DNA of 64,000 bases from Nodularia sp. LEGE 06071 (GCF_015207755.1 NZ_JADEWH010000008.1:62001-126000), one strand, 5' to 3'; numbered from the stretch's first letter, positions 16,758 through 25,936 are shown. The notes: a model not told the origin generated them from the letters alone. A program made the numbers and translations.

Positions 16758-17675
16758 TTACCAAGTTTTACCCAGTTTCCCCATAAAACCTTCTATAGTT
16801 CCACTCATACAAGCCCAAGCTTTTAACAAAGTGAAGTCTGGTTCATAAGAATATATATGCGTTAAATGATGCCTTAAAATATTTAATCTATGGATTACAG
16901 ATTTGGACAACATCAACTTTGTTGATAAACGAGTTTCCAGAAAAGTATGATTTCTACAACTGTAATAGTAGCGAAGCGGTGAGCAAGTGTAAGTAAAAAC
17001 TTCTTTTTTTGTCTTTGGTGACTTAATGTGTCGATATGTGCCTAAATGATGCTTAAGAATAGTATCCTTGCTCACCACTACTTTATATCCCTTTCTTTTG
17101 AAATTTATACAGTACAGGTAATCTACAGCATCTAGGAATAAATCTTCTCTTGGTAATTCCACACTTCTAGCTGCATCTAAAGAAATTAAACTCCCAGATG
17201 TAATCAAAGCGTCACATTCATAGTAATCTGTCAGGCTTTCTAATTCTGATGGTAAATCAAATTTATATCCCCCAAATATTAAACCGTGGATTTTGCTCTG
17301 AGATTGCACATCAATTGCCAAAGGAGCAACTATTCCAATAGGAAAATCCTTTGTTGACAATAAACTATATTTTAATAATAGCTTTTCTAGCAAATTTTCA
17401 TCTGGTTCACTATCTTGATCAAAAGCCCAAAGAAAATCAGCGCCTTTTTCTTTAGCCCAAATAACTGCTTGCTTCAATCCTCCTGCAACTCCTATATTTG
17501 CAGGACAGTGTTTAACTAATAATCCATCTTCAGAAAATATTATTTGTTGCGGAGAATTGTCAACTACAAAAATTTCTCCTATGGGATATGACTGATTTTT
17601 GAGTAATTCTAAACATTTTTTTACTGCTTGTACGTCTTTGTAAGCAGTAATATAGGCTACCACTTGATAATTCAT
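16758..17675 (-). CDS. glycosyltransferase family 2
   Basis: 305 residues. GT-A fold: VVAYITAYKDVQAVKKCLEL at the N-terminus, IFVVDNSPQ, CPANIGVAGGLKQAV and the metal-binding LWAFDQDSEPDENLL (about residues 83-97). YECDALITSGSLISLDAAR and DAVDYLYCINFKRKGYKVVV follow, resembling dTDP-rhamnosyltransferases of the RfbF type. A C-terminal helical region (HRLNILRHHLTHIYSYE) is basic and may bind membrane. It is 72 bp upstream of rfbC and 48 bp downstream of the methyltransferase-glycosyltransferase fusion. AT-rich codon use is typical of this part of the cluster. Confidence 0.88.
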   Translation of the reverse strand: MNYQVVAYITAYKDVQAVKKCLELLKNQSYPIGEIFVVDNSPQQIIFSEDGLLVKHCPANIGVAGGLKQAVIWAKEKGADFLWAFDQDSEPDENLLEKLLLKYSLLSTKDFPIGIVAPLAIDVQSQSKIHGLIFGGYKFDLPSELESLTDYYECDALITSGSLISLDAARSVELPREDLFLDAVDYLYCINFKRKGYKVVVSKDTILKHHLGTYRHIKSPKTKKEVFTYTCSPLRYYYSCRNHTFLETRLSTKLMLSKSVIHRLNILRHHLTHIYSYEPDFTLLKAWACMSGTIEGFMGKLGKTW

Positions 17676-17723
17676 GAATTTAACCCTAACCCTAAATTTG
17701 ATTAATTTATGCCAACAAAGAAA

Positions 17724-19739
17724 TTAGATTTTAACGCCAATATCTTTGGTTAAACCTAAATTCTTTTTCAATTTAAACCACTGGTTTCTTAATTTCCAAA
17801 ATTTACTAGACTGGATAGCCTCAATAGTCGCATTAGCCTTGTGTAATTCATCTGATTGAACTGCATTTAACCTCGGTCTGATTTTTCCGTATGTTCCTGA
17901 ATAAACTTCACTGCGCCAAGAACCAAATAGTCTATCTGACTGAGTGTTTAATTGAGACAATTCTGAAAATTTATTATGAAAATATCTAGACATATTGAGG
18001 ATATATCTGCCAGTAATATTGATCATTGAAGTTGGATGCAACCTATAGGAACTGAGAATTTCTGGAACTAGCTGACATGAGTAACCATTTTGAGCTAATT
18101 TCAGCCAAAGGTCATAATCTTCCCATCCAAACCAACCATATTCAATGAGTTCAGTCGAATATCCTCCTACTTTCAGCAAAATTTCTCTATTAAACATAGC
18201 CATAGCATCTATGTATGGATCTTTTACTAAGGAACTAACATCCCACTCTTTAGAGGATACTGTATCAATATCTTGATTAGTTTCATTATCAAACCTTCTA
18301 ATTTTTCCGTATGTTGCTGCACAATCAGATAGTTTAATTTCTCTATAAAGAACTGGTAAGCAGTTGGGCAATATCCAATTGTCTGCATCTAGGATGAATA
18401 CATAAGGTGAACGTGCCAGTTTTAATCCTATGTTTCTCACATCAGCTAAACCTGTGTTAAAATATTTCTTGATTAAAGAAATAGGTATTTTAGCCTCTTT
18501 TATATATTCTTCTACTATGCTGGCTGAACTATCTGTGGAACAATCATCAATTATTAATACTTCAATATCTCCTGGTAAATCATACAAATTAGATTTACAC
18601 ACACTATCTATACATTTACATATATATTTAGAGTAATTATACAAAGAAATAATTACAGTTATACAAGGATTTTCACTGGATTCATAGGCAGTATTAGATA
18701 TTGTTTGCCAGGGATTATTGCCCATCTTCTCACAGATGGTTGCACTTTCTAGCCGAGAAATAACTAATAATCTTTTTTCGTCAATTTCATTGATTGATTC
18801 ATCTGGTAATTGTGCTATTTTCACTGATGAATTTTGGTTTAGTAGTTCCATAGACGCTTCTTTTGTTGTGTTATTTTCGATAGGTTTAAGCATTTGAATT
18901 TTACTTGGTTTACTGGCTTCAAGTTCAAAGCCAGCACTAAACTTTTCTTGGCTAGATTGAGGTAAATTTAATAATGAATCCCATAGTAAACCGTTTCGTT
19001 GATCAGGATCAGCCCAAATTTTGCTCCAATCTTGAAGGGTTGTTTTTGATAAGTATGTACTGATGCTAGAATTATAATTTTGATTTAATGAGTGGATTAA
19101 TTCAGAGGATAACCACCCTAATGTCAAAGCAGGATTGAAGTTTTCAGAAACATGGCACTTTTCTATCTTAAATTCGGAGAACCAATTAAGTAACCCATAT
19201 TTAGTTGCATTATAAAAATGTATTGGTTCTTCATGCAAAGGTTGTAAAAATGCTGTCTGAAGAATTAGTTTTCCCCCGGGTTTTAATACTCGTAAGATTT
19301 CTTTTGCTGCTAAAGCTGGATTATATAAATGTTCAAATACATTAAAGCAGACTACGGCATCAAAAATTTCATCCTGAAAGGGAAGATGATGTGCGTCACC
19401 CACAACAGCCGTATTTTTCCATATTGAATACTCTAGTTCTATACATTTAGGTATTTTTGATTTTGTTGCACCTGCGCCTATATTCAAGCTATAACCATTT
19501 AATTTTTCTAGCCAGTTAAATATTTCCATAGGCAATTGATTACTAATATGGTCTATGGGCATTATTTTAACAGTATTGGTATTTTCTAAGAAAATGGGTA
19601 CTTTATTCCGTATTGGGTATTGTGCTGAACAATTGCTACACTCTAAATAGTCTGTTTTAATTACTAAGTGATCGTTGTGGCATTTGGAACATTTTAATAA
19701 GCTAACTATATCTTGTAAGTTGTTTTGCTTAAATAGCAT
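17724..19739 (-). CDS. methyltransferase-glycosyltransferase family 2 fusion
   Basis: 671 residues with three parts. Residues 17-50 are a zinc-ribbon-like segment (CSKCHNDHL...CSNCSAQYPIRNKVPIF), as in the Trm112-like N-terminus of many surface-glycan methyltransferases. Residues about 75-190 form a class I SAM methyltransferase of the UbiE/Methyltransf_11 type: DAHHLPFQDEIFDAVVCFN, EHLYNPALAAKEILRVLKPG. Residues about 345-620 form a GT2 domain: CITVIISLYNYSKYICKCID, VLIIDDCSTDSSASIVEEY, FILDADNWILPNCLP (DxD-like) and GWFGWEDYDLWLKLA (general-base ED). The C-terminus has a helix with QSSKFWKLRNQWFKLKKN, shared with the neighbour at 19820. It probably adds and caps or modifies a sugar in the exported polymer. 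All domains look intact. Confidence 0.88.
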   Translation of the reverse strand: MLFKQNNLQDIVSLLKCSKCHNDHLVIKTDYLECSNCSAQYPIRNKVPIFLENTNTVKIMPIDHISNQLPMEIFNWLEKLNGYSLNIGAGATKSKIPKCIELEYSIWKNTAVVGDAHHLPFQDEIFDAVVCFNVFEHLYNPALAAKEILRVLKPGGKLILQTAFLQPLHEEPIHFYNATKYGLLNWFSEFKIEKCHVSENFNPALTLGWLSSELIHSLNQNYNSSISTYLSKTTLQDWSKIWADPDQRNGLLWDSLLNLPQSSQEKFSAGFELEASKPSKIQMLKPIENNTTKEASMELLNQNSSVKIAQLPDESINEIDEKRLLVISRLESATICEKMGNNPWQTISNTAYESSENPCITVIISLYNYSKYICKCIDSVCKSNLYDLPGDIEVLIIDDCSTDSSASIVEEYIKEAKIPISLIKKYFNTGLADVRNIGLKLARSPYVFILDADNWILPNCLPVLYREIKLSDCAATYGKIRRFDNETNQDIDTVSSKEWDVSSLVKDPYIDAMAMFNREILLKVGGYSTELIEYGWFGWEDYDLWLKLAQNGYSCQLVPEILSSYRLHPTSMINITGRYILNMSRYFHNKFSELSQLNTQSDRLFGSWRSEVYSGTYGKIRPRLNAVQSDELHKANATIEAIQSSKFWKLRNQWFKLKKNLGLTKDIGVKI

Positions 19740-19819
19740 ATTTCAAATCCTCCACATTTATAATTATTTGAATTATTGAATGCTATTTTGAAGTTAGGTT
19801 TTACAAATAATATCATTGA

Positions 19820-21016
19820 TTAATGATTAACTCCAGTCCATATTGTTTTGAATTTGAACCAAATTTCTCTAATTTTCCAAAATTTACTACTTTCCATTGC
19901 TGTGATTATATGCTGCGATCGCTCAAATTCTGTCAGAGTATTTTGGAGTTGTAATCTCAATGTTTCTACTTCTTCTATAGACGGTTGTAAACCAACTTCT
20001 ATTTCTGTTTGCATATGTTGCGATCGCCAACGAATTTCCTCTAATTTAGCCTCTGTCTTTTGCAATTGAGATTGCGATCGCTCAAATTCCGCCTCAATCT
20101 TTTGCAATTGAGATTGCGATCGTTCAAATTCCGCCTCTATCGTTTGCAATTGAGATTGCGATTGCTCAAATTCAGCCTGTGTTTGATGTAATTGAGATTG
20201 CGATCGCTCAAATTCAGCCTGTGTTTTTTGTAGTTGCGATTGTATGAGATCACGTTCGACTAATACCTGGTGATATCTGGTATTCAGTAAACTATGCTCA
20301 CCCTCTTGAAATAAAGGAAATGCTCGGACTATAAATTGTAGAGTATCAATATCTTGATCTTCTTGGAGGCATTCTATAAGGTCTTTGCTAAAGTCATTTT
20401 CATTAAGTTTTGGGACTAAATCAGAATCAGAAAATACTGGTAATTTTGTACGGCCTATTTGATCAAGAAAATATCCAGATGTTTTTAACAATTTTTCAGT
20501 TGTTTCACGAGTAAAAAACCGCAAATGTGTATCATCTAATATTCCTAACTTCCTATAGTCAAATTTGCCTTCAAGTAATGCTAAACGAATTGCTCCGTGA
20601 GCGATATTGGGAATAGACGCTACTACAAAGCCATGCTCTTTTAAAATACTTTTGGTTTCTTCTAAAACTTTCCACGGGTTGCGGAGATGTTCCAGAATAT
20701 CGCCAAATATCGCCACATCAAACTTCTGATTAGCTAAAATTTCTGTAATAGATACAAAATCAAGATCGGCTACTATGACGTTTTGACAGTATTTTTCAGC
20801 TACTTTTGCTGCATCTGGATTGATTTCTATTCCTGTGACTATACAACCTTTTTGTTGAAGTAAATTTGCGAAGTAACCTGTTGCACAGCCAAAGTCAACT
20901 ACTCTTTTACCTGAGCCAATAAAGTCCAGCATTTTTTTGAGACTGCTATTCTCATCTAGAGCTTCTTCTGTCAGCCCTTCAGGGGATGGATAATCTTTTG
21001 ACCAATCTTTATGCAT
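19820..21016 (-). CDS. SAM methyltransferase with C-terminal coiled coil
   Basis: 398 residues. Residues 30-210 are a class I methyltransferase (Methyltransf_23 type): RVVDFGCATGYFANLLQQKG (motif I), VTGIEINPDAAKVAEKY, FGDILEHLRNPWKVLEE and FVVASIPNIAHGAIRLALLEG. The target is unknown; related enzymes methylate sugars of surface glycans. Residues about 255-345 are a coiled coil built from 14-residue units of the type SQSQLQKTQAEFER, encoded by 42-bp DNA repeats that contain HIP1 octamers. The C-terminal tail (AMESSKFWKIREIWFKFK) matches the tail of the protein at 17724. It lies between that gene and wzt on the same strand. Confidence 0.87.
   Translation of the reverse strand: MHKDWSKDYPSPEGLTEEALDENSSLKKMLDFIGSGKRVVDFGCATGYFANLLQQKGCIVTGIEINPDAAKVAEKYCQNVIVADLDFVSITEILANQKFDVAIFGDILEHLRNPWKVLEETKSILKEHGFVVASIPNIAHGAIRLALLEGKFDYRKLGILDDTHLRFFTRETTEKLLKTSGYFLDQIGRTKLPVFSDSDLVPKLNENDFSKDLIECLQEDQDIDTLQFIVRAFPLFQEGEHSLLNTRYHQVLVERDLIQSQLQKTQAEFERSQSQLHQTQAEFEQSQSQLQTIEAEFERSQSQLQKIEAEFERSQSQLQKTEAKLEEIRWRSQHMQTEIEVGLQPSIEEVETLRLQLQNTLTEFERSQHIITAMESSKFWKIREIWFKFKTIWTGVNH
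20050..20245. repeat. 42-bp tandem repeat phased on HIP1
   Basis: Inside the methyltransferase gene, GCGATCGC or one-mismatch versions occur at 20074, 20116, 20158 and 20200, exactly 42 bp apart. The unit is about tgcaattgagattgcgatcg followed by ctcaaattccgcctcaatct. Each unit encodes 14 residues, two heptads of the coiled coil. Confidence 0.92.
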
Positions 21017-21034
21017 AATTAATTTTTAGATAAT

Positions 21035-22393
21035 TTAATTTGCTATAGCTATTATTTGCAACAGATTTCTTTTAAGTTCAACCATCATTGGCTGGTCGAT
21101 TAAAGCATGAATACGCTTTCCTGTGTGTGGAGGTAAAACCTGAAAAACTATTGCATTATCAATCCAATCAAAAGTGACAGCTTCATAGTTTTCGGCTCCA
21201 GCAACCGTTACACTGTAAGAGTTTGGTCTTAAAGGTATTTTGAATTTAAAGCTAATTTCTAATTTTTCTTCAGTCTCTAAGTTATCAATTTTAATATTTT
21301 CTTCCAAGGTATTACTTCCGATCAATTCGTTGCCGTTTTTGTCGCATACGAAAAACCCAATGATACAACTCTTAATAGCAACATAAGCTCTGACTTGAAT
21401 AACTAAAGTAACTTCTTCATTAAATTCAAAAATAGGGCTTTCTCCAGCGTCTTCTCCTAACTGGTTCAATAATCTGATTTTTTCAATCCGAGCCTTACCA
21501 CTTCCCCGGCGTTTGAGTTTTCCCGAAGATTCCTTAACTGATAGGATGTCAACACCGAGTGATTCTAATGATTGATTGTTGACAAGATTAATGTCATCTG
21601 TTGGCTGGGGAAATTGATTATCTAACTCTTTCGGCGCTAAATTCAATTCTAAATCAGTAACCAGTCTCAAATATTCAATTATGACTGCATTGGGCAAACC
21701 TGAAGTGTGTATTTGCCCATCATGAATCATGACTGCTGAATTACACAAATTTTTGATAGCTCCGGAATCGTGAGAGACAAATAAAGTTGTGACTCCAGAA
21801 TCCATTAAATCTCGCATCCGCCGCATACATCTATGTTGAAACACAACATCACCGACAGCCAGTGCTTCATCAACAATGAGAATTTCTGGATTGACGTTCA
21901 CAGCTACAGCAAAGGCTAAACGAACAAACATACCGCTTGAGTATGTTTTTACTGGTTGATTGATAAAGTCTCCGATATCTGCAAATCCAGCAATTTCATC
22001 AAATTTGTCGGCAATTTCTTGTTGACTTAACCCTAATAAGCGCCCATTAAAAAATACATTTTGCCGTCCTGTAAACTCTGGGTTAAAACCACTTCCCAGT
22101 TCTAACAATGCAGAGACTCGACCCTTGACTTTTACTTCACCCGTTGTGGGTGTTAAGGTTCCCGCGATAATTTGCAATAGTGTACTTTTACCACAGCCAT
22201 TGCGCCCAATAATGCCTACTGTTTCTCCTTTAGGAATTACTAAATCAATATCTCTCAGCGCCCAAAATTGTTCAGAAATACTTTTACCAGGTAATAAAAT
22301 CTCTTTTAAGCGATCTACTGGATGAGCATATCGCTGAAAGCACTTTGATACATTTTTGAGAGAAACTGCAATTTCTTCTCCCATATTTTCCAT
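21035..22393 (-). CDS. wzt: polysaccharide-export ABC transporter ATPase, Wzt type
   Basis: 452 residues. Energises export of lipid-linked O-antigen or exopolysaccharide with the Wzm permease. The ATPase domain (1-245) has Walker A IGRNGCGKSTLLQII (about residues 62-76), GRVSALLELGSGFNPEFTGR, the signature YSSGMFVRLAFAVAV and Walker B EILIVDEALAVGD, with the H-loop in FVSHDSGAI. Residues about 300-450 form a C-terminal beta-sandwich like that of Wzt, which recognises the end-modified polymer before export. The adjacent methyltransferases may supply such a terminal cap (inference). The gene follows wzm by 48 bp. Confidence 0.93.
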   Translation of the reverse strand: MENMGEEIAVSLKNVSKCFQRYAHPVDRLKEILLPGKSISEQFWALRDIDLVIPKGETVGIIGRNGCGKSTLLQIIAGTLTPTTGEVKVKGRVSALLELGSGFNPEFTGRQNVFFNGRLLGLSQQEIADKFDEIAGFADIGDFINQPVKTYSSGMFVRLAFAVAVNVNPEILIVDEALAVGDVVFQHRCMRRMRDLMDSGVTTLFVSHDSGAIKNLCNSAVMIHDGQIHTSGLPNAVIIEYLRLVTDLELNLAPKELDNQFPQPTDDINLVNNQSLESLGVDILSVKESSGKLKRRGSGKARIEKIRLLNQLGEDAGESPIFEFNEEVTLVIQVRAYVAIKSCIIGFFVCDKNGNELIGSNTLEENIKIDNLETEEKLEISFKFKIPLRPNSYSVTVAGAENYEAVTFDWIDNAIVFQVLPPHTGKRIHALIDQPMMVELKRNLLQIIAIAN

Positions 22394-22441
22394 ACCTCAA
22401 TATTTTAAAATCATCAGCAAAAGCAAAATTTTACCACATAT

Positions 22442-23299
22442 TTACAGTACATCTGCGAAAGCCGGACGCAACCGTTTATAAACTGCAAATCCAAAACAAA
22501 ATATCATCAATGCGATCGCACTGGAAACGCCCCATTCACCCCAATGCTTCACCTCCCCAACTAAAATTAAATCACGATAAACTTCTGAAATAGCAGTCAA
22601 CGGATTTAACCAAAATACCCAATTGCGCCACGCTTCGGGAATTGCTGAAGCAGGATAAATAATCGGTGTTAAATACATCCAAATATTTAAAACTACTCCC
22701 AGTGTCTGGGGAACATCACGCAAAAAAATCGTTAATCCCGCAGCCAAATAACCCAAACCTGCCGTTAACAACAACTGCGTTAACCAGACTAAGGGTAACA
22801 GCGCCAAGGTAGGATGTAAAGTATGAGCTTGTACTGCCACAAATAAGATCAACGCCATTAAACCAAAAGAACTTTCAATGAACGTTGATAAAATTGGCAC
22901 CAAGGGTAACAAAGCCAGGGGAAATACTACCTTTTTGACCAAATTTGGCTGACCTACCACTGAACCAGCCGACTGCATTAATCCACTTGAAAAAGCAATC
23001 CAGGGAAGCAAACCAGCAAATAACCACAATCCAAAAGTGAAGTTATTTTCTGGCAAATTTGTGAGAGTTAGCTTCACTTTTAGCACAATGGAAAACACAT
23101 ATGTGTAAATCACTAATTGCGAAAGCTGATTTACCAAAGGCCAGAAATTGCCCAAAACAGAACCCTTGTATCGCGCCTCTAAATCCCGCCGCACTAAAGT
23201 TCTCAGTAAATCGAACTTAGCCCACAACGGCTGATTTATTGGCAGTATCCACCTCAGTTTTTCAGCCTTACGTACAGCGCTCCGCATTATTCGCACCAA
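22442..23299 (-). CDS. wzm: polysaccharide-export ABC transporter permease, Wzm type
   Basis: 285 residues, ABC-2 membrane family. An N-terminal amphipathic part (LLRTLVRRDLEARYKGSVLG) is followed by about six membrane helices; the typical PLVNQLSQLVIYTYVFSIVL and NIWMYLTPIIYPASAIPEAW are seen, the latter just before WLNPLTAISEVYRD. These are the hallmarks of Wzm/TagG/RfbA transporters. Works with the Wzt ATPase next door to move a completed glycan across the plasma membrane. It is the first gene of the minus-strand polysaccharide cluster, so the cluster promoter is likely between 23300 and 23530. Confidence 0.93.
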   Translation of the reverse strand: MVRIMRSAVRKAEKLRWILPINQPLWAKFDLLRTLVRRDLEARYKGSVLGNFWPLVNQLSQLVIYTYVFSIVLKVKLTLTNLPENNFTFGLWLFAGLLPWIAFSSGLMQSAGSVVGQPNLVKKVVFPLALLPLVPILSTFIESSFGLMALILFVAVQAHTLHPTLALLPLVWLTQLLLTAGLGYLAAGLTIFLRDVPQTLGVVLNIWMYLTPIIYPASAIPEAWRNWVFWLNPLTAISEVYRDLILVGEVKHWGEWGVSSAIALMIFCFGFAVYKRLRPAFADVL

Positions 23300-23529
23300 T
23301 TCCTGTTTCCTCGCTCACTACTCACACCTAATTATCATCAATGAATGCGACTATTCTCTGAAAATTTCTTCAAGTTTTTTTGGTATAAATCATAGCTAAA
23401 ACAGAGAATAATCTTTCCTAGTTATCTGCTTTGTTACAGAATTAATCAACTATACACAAATATATGTTGACTATAAAAGTAGCTTTGATGAAGATTATTT
23501 GGCCTCTAAATTTCCGGACAATTTCTGGC

Positions 23530-24183
23530 TTAATTTAAACTATCTGGGTCAACACCTAATGAACGCAAATGTTCTGCTAATCTTTCCGCACGTTGTCGTT
23601 CTTGTTCTGCTAATTCTGCCAGTTCGGTGGGGATGAGTAATTTCGCCCCCGTATCTAAGCGATAAAATCGTAAGAGTTCTTCTTCTACTTCTAGCCGCAA
23701 TCCTAAAGGCTGAGATAGACTATCAGTAATGGGTTGATAGATTTCATCTTGTAAACGATAGCCCTGTAATTTGGCGTTAACCCATTCTCCTTTGGGGTCA
23801 AATAACCAGTATTCTAAAATACCTAATTGTTCATACAATAGTTTCTTTTGCTCTTGATCCTGCTTTTGAGTGCCTTTACTGGTCATCTCAAATACCACTT
23901 GCGGAACTTGACCTTCTTCCCAAACTTTATAGTTATCTCTACCCCCAGGCTGCACATCAAAAATTACCATGACATCTGGTGCAACTCTTAATTTGGGAAA
24001 ACCCTGAGCATAGTAGAGAAATTGATTTGCTAGTACCGTTGCCTGTCTGCCTGCTAAGTACTGTTTCAGGACTTCCAATGTAGTTAAAATGGCATACAGA
24101 TGTAAATATGTTTCCGCCACAGGCTCTCCATCAGCACTAGGATATTCAGTGTTTGTATTGACTGAATTTATGGCGCTAGTCAT
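23530..24183 (-). CDS. Uma2 family (DUF820) restriction-endonuclease-fold protein
   Basis: 217 residues. The nuclease-fold core is visible with LRVAPDVMVIFDV (Asp, about residues 72-84) and VVFEMTSKGTQKQDQEQKK (Glu and the helix after it, about 104-122), followed by LGILEYWLFDPKGEW. The C-terminus is a charged helix (ELAEQERQRAERLAEHLRSL) ending in GVDPDSL, very common in cyanobacterial Uma2 proteins. Function unknown. It lies between the polysaccharide cluster and the petP-like gene and does not appear to be part of either. It is only distantly similar to the Uma2 at 9436. Confidence 0.92.
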   Translation of the reverse strand: MTSAINSVNTNTEYPSADGEPVAETYLHLYAILTTLEVLKQYLAGRQATVLANQFLYYAQGFPKLRVAPDVMVIFDVQPGGRDNYKVWEEGQVPQVVFEMTSKGTQKQDQEQKKLLYEQLGILEYWLFDPKGEWVNAKLQGYRLQDEIYQPITDSLSQPLGLRLEVEEELLRFYRLDTGAKLLIPTELAELAEQERQRAERLAEHLRSLGVDPDSLN

Positions 24184-24341
24184 AGTTGTTACCTAATCAA
24201 GCAAACTATTTTGGTTAACTCCTCAAGTCGGCAAATGTGACGCTCATTGTTGCCTCTGTCTGCCATTATCCCCGAAATCTATCACCGAAGCGACACCGAT
24301 TCGGCTAAACTGAGACTTGGTTTATTGCATTGTGACTAGGC

Positions 24342-24533
24342 ATGGAAATCGGACAAAAGGTTAAAGTTTTTCGTCTGCGCGATCGCGTATCTGCTTCTAT
24401 TGCGAAAAAACTCGGACAAATAGGCATTATCCAAGGCTACAAAGTCACGGATGGCCGTGGAATTGGTGTAGTGGTACTATTTGACGACAATTCTTCCACT
24501 TGGTTTTTTGAAGATGAAATCAAACTTGTGTAA
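24342..24533 (+). CDS. petP: PetP-like small SH3-fold protein (DUF2862)
   Basis: 63 residues starting at ATG. Begins MEIGQKVKVFRLRDRV and has GQIGIIQGYKVTDGRGIG and a C-terminal DDNSSTWFFEDEI, the pattern of the cyanobacterial DUF2862 family. A Synechocystis member (Ssr2998/PetP) is a peripheral subunit of the cytochrome b6f complex on the cytoplasmic side and influences electron transport. The size fits. A HIP1 octamer lies within the coding sequence. The link to PetP rests on motif memory; the family is small and paralogues exist. The next gene is the Get3-like ATPase, 88 bp downstream. Confidence 0.75.
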   Translation: MEIGQKVKVFRLRDRVSASIAKKLGQIGIIQGYKVTDGRGIGVVVLFDDNSSTWFFEDEIKLV

Positions 24534-24621
24534 TAGATAGAACTCAACGCGGAAGCTAAGAGTATTTGCCTAGTGCTAAGTTGGAGTGGAAAAGATTGGC
24601 GGTGAATATAGGAATCAAGTC

Positions 24622-25722
24622 ATGTCCCTGATATTGACATTTTTGGGCAAAGGCGGTGTAGAGCGGACAAAAATTGCGATCGCCGCCGCCAAGTTATTGG
24701 CAAGCCAAGGCAAGCGTGTACTTCTAGCAGGGTTGGCAGAACCAGTTTTACCCATTTTACTGGATCAGACCCTGACTGCTGACCCCCAGGAAATTGCTCC
24801 CAATTTACAAGTGGTGCAATTTCAATCATCTGTGTTGCTAGAACGCAGCTGGGAAGGAGTGAAAAAACTGGAGGCGCAATACCTCCGCACGCCCATCTTC
24901 AAAGATGTTTATGGTCAAGAACTGGTAGTATTACCGGGAATGGACAGCGCCCTGGCCTTGAATGCGATCCGCGAATATGATGCCAGTGGCAACTATGACG
25001 CGATTATCTATGATGGCACAGGTGATTCCTTCACCCTGCGAATGTTGGGGATGCCAGAATCTCTGAGTTGGTATGTACGGCGATTTCAGCAATTAGTTGT
25101 CAACTCTGATTTAGGAAAGACTATTGCGGAATCGCCGTTAATTCAGCCGCTAATTAGCAGCTTTTTGAATGTCAACTCGAAATCAGATAACTTTTCTCTA
25201 CCCATCAACCAAATAAATAGTTTTTTAGATAAAGGAATAGCCGCCCTTGCAGATCCTCATCGGTTTGCTGCCTTTTTAGTTAGTAAAGCAGACCCCCTAG
25301 AAGTGGCAAGTTCCCGTTATTTGTGGGGTAGCGCGCAACAAATCGGTTTAACCGTTGGGGGGGTGATTTTGGTATCACCTGAGCCAAACGTTAACCTTTC
25401 CGCAGAATTTACACCTCTGAGCGTCAGCGTTGTTCCCGATACTCCCACAGGCGAATGGCAACCTTTGATAGATGCTCTCCCCAACTTTGCAGAACAAGCA
25501 CTACAGGCTCCCAAACCCATAGAAATTGACATCCACAATCGTCAAGTCCGCTTATTCTTGCCAGGATTTGATAAAAAGCAAGTCAAACTTACCCAGTATG
25601 GGCCAGAAGTCACCGTAGAAGCAGGAGACCATCGGCGTAATCTCTTCCTACCTCCGGCACTAACTGGCAGACAGGTGGCTGGAGCCAAATTTCAGAATAA
25701 TTATTTGATAATTTCTTTTTAA
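24622..25722 (+). CDS. Get3/ArsA-fold ATPase, NosAFP type
   Basis: 366 residues from the ATG at 24622, which has ggaa 7 nt upstream. A GTG at 24586 is possible but adds 12 residues before the P-loop strand. MSLILTFLGKGGVERTKIAI is the deviant Walker A of the ArsA/Get3/MinD class, but the usual KGGVGKT reads KGGVERT here. ALNAIREYDASGNYDAIIYD gives the switch/Walker B region. The C-terminus (VRLFLPGFDKKQVKLTQYGPE) is an Hsp20-like domain typical of cyanobacterial and plastid-like ArsA homologues. A Nostoc homologue is known from structural genomics (NosAFP). A role in membrane-protein targeting is proposed for the family but not shown. Cytosolic. Confidence 0.82.
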   Translation: MSLILTFLGKGGVERTKIAIAAAKLLASQGKRVLLAGLAEPVLPILLDQTLTADPQEIAPNLQVVQFQSSVLLERSWEGVKKLEAQYLRTPIFKDVYGQELVVLPGMDSALALNAIREYDASGNYDAIIYDGTGDSFTLRMLGMPESLSWYVRRFQQLVVNSDLGKTIAESPLIQPLISSFLNVNSKSDNFSLPINQINSFLDKGIAALADPHRFAAFLVSKADPLEVASSRYLWGSAQQIGLTVGGVILVSPEPNVNLSAEFTPLSVSVVPDTPTGEWQPLIDALPNFAEQALQAPKPIEIDIHNRQVRLFLPGFDKKQVKLTQYGPEVTVEAGDHRRNLFLPPALTGRQVAGAKFQNNYLIISF

Positions 25723-25734
25723 GTACTAGGTTTT

Positions 25735-25935
25735 GGGGATTGGGGAAAGAAGCCGGGGGGCAGGGGACAGGGTGCAGGGGACAAGTTTTTGGGCTATTGC
25801 CACAATCTTTTTCTCTCATCTCCTCCTATTCCCCACTCCCTATTCCCCACTCCCTATTCCCCCGGTTACTGAGCGACTTGTACTGAGCGAAGTCGAAGTA
25901 AGTCGAAGTAACTCCCTACTCCCTACTCATAGTCT
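25735..25935. repeat. repeat-rich leader before chlG
   Basis: Tracts of gggg/caggg, cccactccctattcc units and a short direct repeat gaagtcgaagtaagtcgaag fill the gap between the Get3-like gene and chlG. An open frame runs through it in phase with chlG, but its translation is low complexity and the repeats are clearly intergenic in type. Confidence 0.75.
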
Positions 25936-25936
25936 T

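Noticed and set aside
25733-25936. chlG starting at 25733
   Set aside because: The extension is low-complexity repeat DNA, and ChlG homologues begin near 25937.
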